Under the pieces are notes generated by a model. It had not been told where the DNA came from and made no database searches. It saw nothing but the letters and a program-made list of their open reading frames with translations. Position numbers and translations under genes: made by a program. Positions 34,361 to 42,376 of a stretch of 64,000 nucleotides of DNA are shown piece by piece. The stretch is from Bacteroidales bacterium (GTDB lineage: Bacteria; Bacteroidota; Bacteroidia; Bacteroidales; VadinHA17), in NCBI GenBank assembly GCA_016709865.1, contig JADJLX010000005.1, positions 1,426,001 to 1,490,000 of the forward strand, in the 5' to 3' direction. Each line of letters begins with the position of its first letter. The stretch's first letter is position 1.

Positions 34361-36550
34361 TCAATCAACACGTATTCCGGATTTATAAGAGATAATCCTT
34401 CCATCTGAAGTAACACCCTGAATACAGATAACATAGTTTGATTTGATGTCGCACGTCCAGAAATCAATTGAAGCTTTCCCCGATTTATCTGTCTTAACTG
34501 CAGGATTCCAGTAAAGGGTATTCCTGAAATCCGGCACACGGCTTAGCTGTTTGTCAAAAGCAGTATAATCGGGAGCTGTAAATGTGAAGCATGGCTCATA
34601 AACTTTATACTGCATCCTTGTAGCATATTCAGGAAGTGTAACAGAACTGAAATCGCCCGTTCTGGTTATTATGTTAATAATACCATAAAATTGATTATCA
34701 CCTACAAAGTACTTGTCTTTAACGAGATCGATCCTTTCAACAAGTTCAGGATCAATATCTGCAATAAATGACGGATTGTAGATAATTGTACCGTCAATCA
34801 TCAGACATGGGGGAAAATTATAAACCTTATTATCTGAAGGATCAAAGACTGAAATTTCATATCCGGTCTTTTTCTTTCTGAGTGTTGCACCTGGGATAAG
34901 TTCAAAAAAGACTTCCTCCATTACCGGTAACTTAATATAATCATCCATTACCAGCGAGATGTCGGGTTTTCCATAAAATCGTTTCGGCTTAATCTCTGCT
35001 ACTGAAGTCTGACTTAAAGGAGGACCCAGCAATGTCGTACTATAGATCTTATTTACCTGATAATTTGTACTCATCCTGCTGATTTCAGACGAAGGTACAG
35101 CAACATCTTTCTCTGAATAAAACGGAACCGAAGGCATATACTTTTCAGAGAATGAAGATTCTATCTTGGTGCTTGCAATATTTTCAGGATCACCGGGCTG
35201 GATGACAAAATCCTTAACCCTGTCGTCGATCCTTACCTTCATACTGAATCCTGATTCATCATCTGTCTTCGCATACTGAAACCGGGCAACTTTTCCGGGG
35301 ACAGACATATAGACATATTTACCAGAATCTGAGGGTGATGAATTCTTTTTAATTAGTCTGCCTGAAAGATAATGATACTCTGTTTCAGGCTTATATCTCA
35401 TAATACTAACCTCATCTGACAATATTTTATCCCAGTCGATCCAGTTGCTGCTGACTGTTAATAATAAGCTATCAATCTGCAAGACTGACAATTCCGAAAG
35501 ACTTTTTTTCTGCAAAAGAGTAAGTGGTTTTATTCCAAATTCACTTGCAAAAACCATATAGTCAGACATTTCTATCTTGTTTTTTTCCGATTGCTCCGGA
35601 ATCACCGAGATACTCATACTTGCCCATTGAAGTTCTTTCACAAGATCAGGTGACAACTCAAGAACTGCATTAATCTTCTCTCTGGTTTTGACCTGAGAAG
35701 AAGAAGAAAAAGTTATGCTATTTACGGGCGGTTCAGGAGTGTATATCAGCCTTTCCTTCATAACCTGACCCGCTGCATCAAAGATTGTAATCTGGTTTAT
35801 GCCGGCAGTCAGAAGGCTTTTTGGGAACGTCAGAACAGTTTTTTGCGTTAATGCTTTTTCAGTGGCGAAATGGTCAATTTTTCCACGGGTCTGAATAAAC
35901 AGAAAGAAAGTATTCCTGTTTTCTGCGCGGTATCTGTCACTGGTTGTAATTACTAATTCAACATTCTCAGGCATCAGGTTATTAACTTCCAGCTGAAGTC
36001 CGTCCGCACCGGGCACTGTTATTTTATTAACAGAACTTTCAGTATCCCTGTAAGATTTATAAATGAAGGCCTGATTCCTGAATGAATTATAAATTGTCAA
36101 TTCTTCCATATAGCAGTTCACAGGCATAAAATTCTTCATCCAGTTGGTGTACGCCCTTAAAGTATAGGTACCTGAACTCAGTGTGTCGGGAAGCGATATC
36201 TGTCCGGGTCCGGTTCCATTCTCCATAATGATCCTTTTCTGAGCAACCGGCCGGTTTTCAGCATTTAAGATTTCGATATAAGCAATCTTTTCCTGAACCT
36301 GCGGCCCGTTTGTCTTCCTGTCAAACAGATAGATACTGAACCATATATCTTCGCCGGCAATGAACGACTGTCTGTCGGTGTGCACGAAGATCTCCTGACG
36401 CGGCAATTCTTTACAATACTTTAGAAACTTTGCAGTGATAGTACCTTTAATATCAGCATCTGTCTGCGCACTCATACTCCTGAAAATAAGAAGCATTAAA
36501 AGTAAGGCAAGTCCTGATTTATAGAATCGTATCATTAAAGGTCTTTTCAT
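34361..36550 (-). CDS. MG2/plug-domain secreted protein, copy 1
   Basis: A 729-residue exported protein with an MG2 domain (QEIFVHTDRQSFIAGEDIWF, GTYTLRAYTNWMKNF), further beta-sandwich domains, and a plug-like module at about residues 580-645 (CLMIDGTIIYNPS, ELVERIDLVKDKYFVG, GIINIITRTGDF). The C-terminus has RNTLYWNPAVKTDKSG and CIQGVTSDGRI. It aligns throughout with the protein from 27543-29723. The plug-like part carries no beta-barrel, so it may dock to a receptor or be structural. Gap to the DUF4249 gene is 9 bases and to the next cassette 25 bases. Confidence 0.82.
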   Translation of the reverse strand: MKRPLMIRFYKSGLALLLMLLIFRSMSAQTDADIKGTITAKFLKYCKELPRQEIFVHTDRQSFIAGEDIWFSIYLFDRKTNGPQVQEKIAYIEILNAENRPVAQKRIIMENGTGPGQISLPDTLSSGTYTLRAYTNWMKNFMPVNCYMEELTIYNSFRNQAFIYKSYRDTESSVNKITVPGADGLQLEVNNLMPENVELVITTSDRYRAENRNTFFLFIQTRGKIDHFATEKALTQKTVLTFPKSLLTAGINQITIFDAAGQVMKERLIYTPEPPVNSITFSSSSQVKTREKINAVLELSPDLVKELQWASMSISVIPEQSEKNKIEMSDYMVFASEFGIKPLTLLQKKSLSELSVLQIDSLLLTVSSNWIDWDKILSDEVSIMRYKPETEYHYLSGRLIKKNSSPSDSGKYVYMSVPGKVARFQYAKTDDESGFSMKVRIDDRVKDFVIQPGDPENIASTKIESSFSEKYMPSVPFYSEKDVAVPSSEISRMSTNYQVNKIYSTTLLGPPLSQTSVAEIKPKRFYGKPDISLVMDDYIKLPVMEEVFFELIPGATLRKKKTGYEISVFDPSDNKVYNFPPCLMIDGTIIYNPSFIADIDPELVERIDLVKDKYFVGDNQFYGIINIITRTGDFSSVTLPEYATRMQYKVYEPCFTFTAPDYTAFDKQLSRVPDFRNTLYWNPAVKTDKSGKASIDFWTCDIKSNYVICIQGVTSDGRIISYKSGIRVD

Positions 36551-36559
36551 TCTTTATAT

Positions 36560-37702
36560 CTATTTACTTTCTCTCCAGAAAGCCGGTTCTGTTATTACAC
36601 CTCTTGTTGTACAATCGGCACAACCCCTTGTTGCTGTAAGTACTTTATAGGGCGGGTTGTAATTAGGTGCCTCATAGTTTTCGAGAATCCAGACACTTGA
36701 GTTCAAGCCGGGTATTGGCTGATTTCCGTATAAAGTATCAGATACACAATCTGTATAAAGATTAATTACCCCGGCGAAATAATCTTTAATAAATATTCTT
36801 TTTGAGCTTTTGGAGGAAACACTGAAATACCCAAGAACCTTCTCTGCGGGATTATCAACGCAATAGACATTACTTGGCACTGCTGCAGGTGTAATATCGT
36901 ACAGACTGCCTACTTCTTCTGTTATGTTCTGAAGCTTTTGCCAGTATTCAAATTCATCTTCTGTTACAGAATACTGGTTTACCAGAATAGAATACCTTAA
37001 TTTCAGTCTGTCAGTCTCATTAGCTATAAAATGCAACGGATAGCGTTTAATTTTATCTTCAGCCAGGATTGCAGTTGATTTTACATTTATAATAGTCGAA
37101 TTTTGCGAGATCCAGCATCTGTTATTAACAGGTTTTGAGAAAGGAAGCCTGAACTCCCATGTCTCATTGAAATCCCACCTGTAGAACTTCGTCACAGAAG
37201 AGGGATCATGGGTCTCAACATAGATCTGGCAGCCATCTATGGCACTAAAATTATTTTCCTGTTTCCTGAGAACAACCTTTTCATAATATACACTATCGAT
37301 AGGAGGAACCGGTCTTAACTCCATAGGGAGCGATTCATACGTGTAATTATAAATCGATTTGTTATTCAGGAAAACCTTCAATCTGTACTTCTTTCCTACC
37401 ACTCCGCGAAACTTAGCCGGATCAGTAACATAGGTACCTGTAACTTTTTCAGTTAAAGTATATGATATTCCCGAGTCATCAATAATAGTTACAATAGCCC
37501 CTTTTACAGGCTTAGCAGTATTCTTCAATCCTAATGGTAATGATCGTGAAAGCTTAATAGTGTTTACCTCCTGTTGATCAGTAATTAAGCCTTCAACAAC
37601 AAGAAGGTCCTGATCCTCATCTGTCTCGGGGATAAATTGGGTAATGCAGCCGCCGATTGTGAGAACTGTAAAAAATAGTGTTAAAAATCTTATATATTTC
37701 AT
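36560..37702 (-). CDS. DUF4249 lipoprotein, copy 1
   Basis: A 380-residue lipoprotein: MKYIRFLTLFFTVLTIGGC gives a lipobox with cysteine 19. Family segments are EDQDLLVVEGLITDQQE, SILVNQYSVTEDEFEYWQKL, NPAEKVLGYFSVSSKS and CADCTTRGVITEPAFW at the end. It starts 5 bases after the receptor stop, suggesting coupled translation. Lipidation would place it in the outer membrane or on the surface beside the receptor, perhaps in a role like that of SusD although the sequence is unrelated. That comparison is inference. Confidence 0.9.
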   Translation of the reverse strand: MKYIRFLTLFFTVLTIGGCITQFIPETDEDQDLLVVEGLITDQQEVNTIKLSRSLPLGLKNTAKPVKGAIVTIIDDSGISYTLTEKVTGTYVTDPAKFRGVVGKKYRLKVFLNNKSIYNYTYESLPMELRPVPPIDSVYYEKVVLRKQENNFSAIDGCQIYVETHDPSSVTKFYRWDFNETWEFRLPFSKPVNNRCWISQNSTIINVKSTAILAEDKIKRYPLHFIANETDRLKLRYSILVNQYSVTEDEFEYWQKLQNITEEVGSLYDITPAAVPSNVYCVDNPAEKVLGYFSVSSKSSKRIFIKDYFAGVINLYTDCVSDTLYGNQPIPGLNSSVWILENYEAPNYNPPYKVLTATRGCADCTTRGVITEPAFWRESK

Positions 37703-37707
37703 CCTGC

Positions 37708-40440
37708 TTAAAAATCAAAACTAAATGTTACTGAGGGAATTGCTTTTCCGAATATTGAAAGCTGATATCCTTTAAGAACATTCCTTTCATTCTTAAAGTA
37801 AACTGAATAAACATTCTGTCTTCCCAGCAGATTATAAACCGAGAAAGTCCAGTACGGATTGGCTATTTTCTTAGATTTCAGATTACCGCTTACCTTAAAG
37901 GAAATATCGAGGCGCATATAATCAGGGATCCTGTATTTGTTCCTGTCTGAATAATCTACAAGCAGATTATCCTGAATCCTGTATGTTGATACAGGGTAAG
38001 TTATAGGACGCCCTGTACTCCAGGTATAGTTAGATGAGAAACTGAAACGCCTCGAAAACAGATAATTAAATGTAGCCACAAGGTCATTGGGTTTATCAAA
38101 ATTAGCCGGAAACCATTTACCTGAGTTTATTACCTCATCGCTGAATTTACCGATGCTTTTAATAAATGTACGTGAATAAGTATAACCTACACTATAACGA
38201 ATCTTACCTTCTGTTTTCTTAAAAATCAGCTCCAGACCATATGCCTTGCCGATAACATTTACTATGTCTTTCTCTATGTTCTCATTCATTATCAGCTTGG
38301 TTCCTCCCTTAAAATCGAGCATGTTTTTGATTTCCTTGTAGTAAAGCTCTGCAGAGGTTTCAAAGCCCGAATTAAAGAGCATCCTGTAGAATCCAACCGC
38401 GAACTGGTCGCCAATCTGAGGTTTAAGATAATAATCGCTAAGCTTCCATGTGTCGGTAGGAGATATTGAGGTTGAGTTTGACAGCAGATGCAGATATTGC
38501 CTTGTCCTGTTATAATTTATCTTGAATGAATTTCTGTCAGAGACCCTGAAATTCATCGAGATCCGGAACTCAGGTCCGGCATACCGGGCAGAGACTCCAT
38601 TTTCTGAATAGCTGATAGTATCAATTATGCTAGATCTGGTTCTTGGCAAATCAGGATCGTAGATCATTACTTCATTTTTGCCGTAGGCAGCAAAACCAGA
38701 TAACCTCATTCCGAGATTCACCGACATAAAGCTGTTCAGAGTTATTTTGTCTTCAATATATAATCCGCCTTCCCAGGCCCTCTCCTTATCAATAACATGA
38801 GGTATCACAAGCGATGAGTCAAGTGAAGGAAGATATGACCCCGGGGTAACTGAGTACTTATTCAGATCGAGACCAAAATTTAGTTCATTATTCCCAAGAA
38901 ACCAGTTGAAATCTGTCTTAAAACCAGTGCTGTTAATTTTATGGGATAAATCGAATGCCTCAGTTATAACATCTTCACTATTAACATTATAGGTATAATA
39001 ACTATTATTCAGGGTAACAGAAGTAAAGAGTCTGCTGTTAAAGAAATGTCTCCATTTCAACGAAACAATACTGTTATCATAGCTGTAAACAGAATCTGAA
39101 TTGAATTTGAAAGAATCATGACTGGTATAACCTGAAAGATCAATTTTATTATTCTTATTGATATCGTAAGTAACCTTGCCATTAAGGTCGTAGAATGAAG
39201 CTCTGCTCCTTTTAAGCGACGGATTGTCAATTAGTCCGAATATCCAGTTTGAATAGGTTGTGCGGCCGGTGAGAATATATGTAATTGTATCCTCCTTGAT
39301 TGGTCCCTCAATTGAAACATGGGTTGTAATAGGACTTATACCAGCATTTCCCATAAACTCTTTTCTGTTTCCGTCTTTTGAAACGATATCAAGTACGGAT
39401 GAGATACGTCCGCCGTATCTGCCAGGGATCCCGCCCTTATAGAGAGTAACATCCTTTATTATGTCTGAATTTACAGCCGAGAAAAATCCGAAAAAGTGAG
39501 AGGAATTATAGATCGGAGCGCCATAAAGAAGTATCAGGTTCTGATCTGCAGACCCGCCTCTTACATTGAATCCGGTTGATCCTTCTCCAACCGACTGAAC
39601 ACCGGGGATAAGCAGCACGCTTTTTATTATGTCCGATTCACCGAGAGATGTTGGCAATAACCTGAATGAAGTAATGTTGATCTTTTCAGCACCAACCTCA
39701 AACCTCTGAAGTGTCATGTTTTTCTGTGCTGAAATAACAGTTTCCTTTAAAGGAATCAGGACACTGTTCATGTCGATATTCATCTCTCCGGTACTGTTAA
39801 GATTAAGGTTTATAGTTTTTTCTTTCAGTCCGATGAATGAGAACTGCAGAAGATGAAGACCTCTCGGCAATGTCAGTGTATAGAATCCGTAAGCATTTGA
39901 AATTGTTCCAACCGACAGTTTCTGGACAAATACCGTAACCCCTGCGATTGGTTCTTTTGTCTCGCGGCTTGTGATATATCCTGAGACCACAACGTTACCG
40001 GGTTTATTTCTGTCGGCAGGGTTTCCTATCTCCACGAATGTGTTACCTGTTTTATTTTCGCCTTCGCCGTTATCAGCATATTCAGTAGGCGGGATAAATT
40101 TGTCTTCTGTCTCGTTTCGTTTATTATCTATTTTAACGGCATAAGTCTTTGTTATAACAATATTGCCTGATTCATCGATAAAATAGAAAAGTGATTTTTC
40201 CCTGAAAAGATTATCGAGTACTCCTGTAAGTGTAGTCACACCCTGGTAACTACCAAGCCTGAGATCAGTTGTCCATTCATCCTTATAAAAGAATCTGACA
40301 TTCAGCTGCTTCTCGGCATTAATAACGAATTCTTTAAAAGAAAGGTCTTTGTAATCCCAGTCAATACGATATCTCTCCTGTGAATGAACCACAGAAGAAA
40401 AAAATAATAAAATAAAAAATATGTAAGTCCTGATCATCAT
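37708..40440 (-). CDS. STN-type TonB-dependent receptor, copy 1
   Basis: A 910-residue receptor. An upstream in-frame start (40479) would encode MLGAGCWVLGKKK out of the heptamer repeat, so I reject it; the ATG at 40440 gives MMIRTYIFFILLFF, a proper signal peptide and the match to the third copy. Domains: STN-like (about 22-105, ending GNIVITKTYAV), regulatory beta-sandwich (about 145-230), plug (DIIKSVLLIPGVQSVGEGST, GFNVRGGSADQNLILLYGAP) and a barrel ending in TFSFDF. The plug is almost the same as in copy 2; barrel-loop segments diverge, hinting at different ligands or immune or phage escape. Confidence 0.93.
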   Translation of the reverse strand: MMIRTYIFFILLFFSSVVHSQERYRIDWDYKDLSFKEFVINAEKQLNVRFFYKDEWTTDLRLGSYQGVTTLTGVLDNLFREKSLFYFIDESGNIVITKTYAVKIDNKRNETEDKFIPPTEYADNGEGENKTGNTFVEIGNPADRNKPGNVVVSGYITSRETKEPIAGVTVFVQKLSVGTISNAYGFYTLTLPRGLHLLQFSFIGLKEKTINLNLNSTGEMNIDMNSVLIPLKETVISAQKNMTLQRFEVGAEKINITSFRLLPTSLGESDIIKSVLLIPGVQSVGEGSTGFNVRGGSADQNLILLYGAPIYNSSHFFGFFSAVNSDIIKDVTLYKGGIPGRYGGRISSVLDIVSKDGNRKEFMGNAGISPITTHVSIEGPIKEDTITYILTGRTTYSNWIFGLIDNPSLKRSRASFYDLNGKVTYDINKNNKIDLSGYTSHDSFKFNSDSVYSYDNSIVSLKWRHFFNSRLFTSVTLNNSYYTYNVNSEDVITEAFDLSHKINSTGFKTDFNWFLGNNELNFGLDLNKYSVTPGSYLPSLDSSLVIPHVIDKERAWEGGLYIEDKITLNSFMSVNLGMRLSGFAAYGKNEVMIYDPDLPRTRSSIIDTISYSENGVSARYAGPEFRISMNFRVSDRNSFKINYNRTRQYLHLLSNSTSISPTDTWKLSDYYLKPQIGDQFAVGFYRMLFNSGFETSAELYYKEIKNMLDFKGGTKLIMNENIEKDIVNVIGKAYGLELIFKKTEGKIRYSVGYTYSRTFIKSIGKFSDEVINSGKWFPANFDKPNDLVATFNYLFSRRFSFSSNYTWSTGRPITYPVSTYRIQDNLLVDYSDRNKYRIPDYMRLDISFKVSGNLKSKKIANPYWTFSVYNLLGRQNVYSVYFKNERNVLKGYQLSIFGKAIPSVTFSFDF

Positions 40441-40450
40441 TTTCTTTTTT

Positions 40451-40479
40451 CCCAGCACCCAGCACCCAGCACCCAGCAC
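40451..40479 (-). repeat. Heptamer array (GGTGCTG on the coding strand), four units
   Basis: Four perfect 7-base units occupy the gap between the small-protein stop and the receptor start of cassette 1. The equivalent gap of cassette 3 (62110-62139) carries the same word in the same orientation, also four units, while cassette 2 has none. Confidence 0.85.
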
Positions 40480-40480
40480 A

Positions 40481-41209
40481 TCACTTCTTCAAACTATCAT
40501 AATACCTAATCACCGGAATTAACGACTCCGGTTTTTTCACAGAAACGAAGAGCTTGTTCTTTTTAATAAAACTCTTCAATGCTGTCTTTTCATCTTCAAG
40601 CAGCATTAGAAAGTCTCTTTTGCCAGTAATCTGGTTTATGACACTGTCTTTTACCAGAAAAATTCTATGAGTCTGATAGAACTCATCAAACTTTCTGTCA
40701 ACTGCCAGCAACTCTATTTCCTTTTTGTACTTAACATGGAGAGAACTTTTTCCAGTGTACAGTATATTCATGTAACCATTGTATCCTTTAATAGTGTCGA
40801 TATCAGTCCTGAAAAAATACCTTTTAGTGTTATCAAATACAATAGAGAAGCTGTCTGCCATTTCCTTGTTTAACTGTAAAAAAGAGCCGTTAGAAGTATG
40901 GGTGATTATCTCATCGGTATAAATATCATACAGCAGATCGACATTCCTGAAGGTTATTCCATCAATCGATACTGAACCTGGCAGATACGTTTTGGAATAT
41001 AGAAACTGATCTTCCCTCACCTTGTAATACAGGTTCCTCCATACCCTTCCGTTAAACAGAGTCTGATCCTCCCTGGAAGGTCCCTTTAAATCCAGATCTA
41101 TTTGTTTGTTCAGACTACCCCGAATATCGTCTGTCTGGCCGAAGCCGGGAAGGTATACTAAGCAGAATAAAACAATAGCAAATAGAAATGTTAACCTGTA
41201 TTTGAGCAT
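40481..41209 (-). CDS. Small secreted NGR-WRN protein, copy 1
   Basis: A 242-residue exported protein with no recognised family. A signal peptide (LTFLFAIVLFCLVYLPGFGQ) precedes FNGRVWRNLYYKVREDQF, YDIYTDEII, NKEMADSFSI, GYMNILYTGKSSLHVKYKK, DEFYQTHRIFLVKD, TGKRDF and KPESLIPVIRYYD. These positions are shared with the copies at 33622 and 61360, marking a coherent family of about 240 residues. First gene of the eight-gene receptor operon; its start lies 39 bases after the DUF1080 stop. Confidence 0.8.
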   Translation of the reverse strand: MLKYRLTFLFAIVLFCLVYLPGFGQTDDIRGSLNKQIDLDLKGPSREDQTLFNGRVWRNLYYKVREDQFLYSKTYLPGSVSIDGITFRNVDLLYDIYTDEIITHTSNGSFLQLNKEMADSFSIVFDNTKRYFFRTDIDTIKGYNGYMNILYTGKSSLHVKYKKEIELLAVDRKFDEFYQTHRIFLVKDSVINQITGKRDFLMLLEDEKTALKSFIKKNKLFVSVKKPESLIPVIRYYDSLKK

Positions 41210-41248
41210 GAAATTTATTAATCCCTGGTTGGTTTACAAAGTATGTTT

Positions 41249-42292
41249 CTATTTGACAATCGGAGTGAGCACAATATTCCGGTATGATACATTTCCATGG
41301 TCCCCCTGTAAATAAATAGGGCCCGGAGAGAATACATCAGATTTAATTGCGCCGCCGGTAGGTCCGAAAATTGGCTTGTTATCAATAATTTTTACTCCGT
41401 TTAGGATAACTGTAGCGTGTCTGTCACACAGAGTGATATCCATCGACTGCCATTCGCCGCCTGGTTTCTCTGCAGCTGAAAGAGGTGTAATTCGGCTGTA
41501 TACAGCACCCATATTGTGCGGATCAAGTGGCTTTTTATATGAGTCAACAACCTGGATTTCATACATTCCCCGCAGATATACACCACTATTATTTCCTGCA
41601 GGCACATTCACTTCAAGCTTCAGGTTAAAATCTTCAAATTCCTGTTCTGTTCTCAGATTACCATAAGATATGTGTGCCTCACCTTCTTTCTGAACAGGAT
41701 CATTAACGAGCATACCATCCACAACTTTAAATCCGTTTACCTGCTTTTCATTAATCAGTTTCCATCCTGTAAGATCCTTGCCATTAAACAATTGTACCGG
41801 GGTGCCAAATTTGACAGCAGCTAGGTCAGGCGCAGGAGGAGGTGCAGGGAGTTTTGTTCCTGTGAAAAGGGTTGAATCAACGCCAATACCATTTCTGTGG
41901 GGAGTCAGTAATACCCCGTCAATTTTTTCTCCGTTCTTCACTATTTCGAGCCAGTCAGTAACAACCTGAGTTTTGACTGCATTCTTGTTTTCATCTCTTG
42001 TTCTTACAACATTATTTGAACGCTGAACAATAAGTACCTGATCGTTAACAAAGAACATACCTGAAACAGGTAATACACTACCACCGCCCCAGAGGATCTC
42101 ACCATCGAGGTAGCCATCCTCTTTACGAACTTCAAGCCAGCCTACTGAGCCGCCCTGAATATCTATAGTCCACTGTCCGAGAAACTCAGAAATGTCGTGC
42201 TTCTGAACAGGTTCAACCTTCACCTCTGTTTTGCAGGATGTAACTGACAATAAAGCCATTACTGCTGAGAAAAGAATAGTAGTTGTTTTCAT
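41249..42292 (-). CDS. DUF1080 (3-keto-disaccharide hydrolase-type) lipoprotein with N-terminal beta domain
   Basis: A 347-residue lipoprotein. The ATG at 42328 would lie in the spacer repeat and add MSWCLGGKKKQT, so I used 42292, which gives MKTTTILFSAVMALLSVTSC with a lipobox. Residues about 30-145 form a separate lipocalin-like beta domain (WTIDIQGGSVGWLEV), a proline-rich linker PAPPPAPD follows, then the DUF1080 concanavalin-like fold (VQLFNGKDLTGWKL, NSGVYLRGMYEIQV, WQSMDITLCDRHATVILNG). DUF1080 proteins cleave 3-keto-glycosides produced by Gfo/Idh/MocA dehydrogenases, several of which are encoded nearby. The substrate here is unknown. Confidence 0.88.
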   Translation of the reverse strand: MKTTTILFSAVMALLSVTSCKTEVKVEPVQKHDISEFLGQWTIDIQGGSVGWLEVRKEDGYLDGEILWGGGSVLPVSGMFFVNDQVLIVQRSNNVVRTRDENKNAVKTQVVTDWLEIVKNGEKIDGVLLTPHRNGIGVDSTLFTGTKLPAPPPAPDLAAVKFGTPVQLFNGKDLTGWKLINEKQVNGFKVVDGMLVNDPVQKEGEAHISYGNLRTEQEFEDFNLKLEVNVPAGNNSGVYLRGMYEIQVVDSYKKPLDPHNMGAVYSRITPLSAAEKPGGEWQSMDITLCDRHATVILNGVKIIDNKPIFGPTGGAIKSDVFSPGPIYLQGDHGNVSYRNIVLTPIVK

Positions 42293-42307
42293 AGTTTGTT
42301 TTTTTTT

Positions 42308-42369
42308 GCCACCAAGGCACCAAGACACGAAGGTTAAAATTAAACTTTGCGTCCTAGCGCCTTTGCGAG
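42308..42369. repeat. Inverted short-period spacer repeat (CCAAGG / CTTTGCG type)
   Basis: Left arm 42308-42333 contains gccaccaag, gcaccaag and acacgaag; right arm 42345-42369 contains ctttgcgtc, ctagcgc and ctttgcgag. Read in reverse complement the left arm has the same 8-9-base rhythm as the right arm, differing mostly by transitions, so the spacer could fold as an imperfect hairpin between the fucosidase stop and the DUF1080 start. Confidence 0.55.
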
Positions 42370-42376
42370 ATAATTT

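Larger units (their letters stand above)
34361..41209 (-). repeat. First copy of the four-gene envelope cassette
   Basis: Comprises genes 40481-41209, 37708-40440, 36560-37702 and 34361-36550, in transcription order small protein, receptor, DUF4249, MG2/plug. It is followed after 25 bases by the second copy, forming a probable eight-gene transcript. Copies 1 and 2 are paralogous gene by gene, showing a tandem duplication of the whole unit. Confidence 0.85.

Noticed and set aside
34361..36550. Complete alpha-2-macroglobulin
   Set aside because: Only the MG2-type N-terminal part is recognisable; there is no thioester motif or full-length macroglobulin domain set.
37708..40440. SusC of a classical polysaccharide utilisation locus
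   Set aside because: No SusD follows any of the three receptors; a DUF4249 lipoprotein takes that place in copies 1 and 2.
40441..40479. N-terminal extension of receptor 1 starting at 40479
   Set aside because: It would encode MLGAGCWVLGKKK from the heptamer repeat and lacks a signal peptide; the ATG at 40440 aligns with the third copy.
42293..42328. Earlier start for the DUF1080 protein at 42328
   Set aside because: The extra residues come from the spacer repeat, and the ATG at 42292 gives a proper lipoprotein signal.
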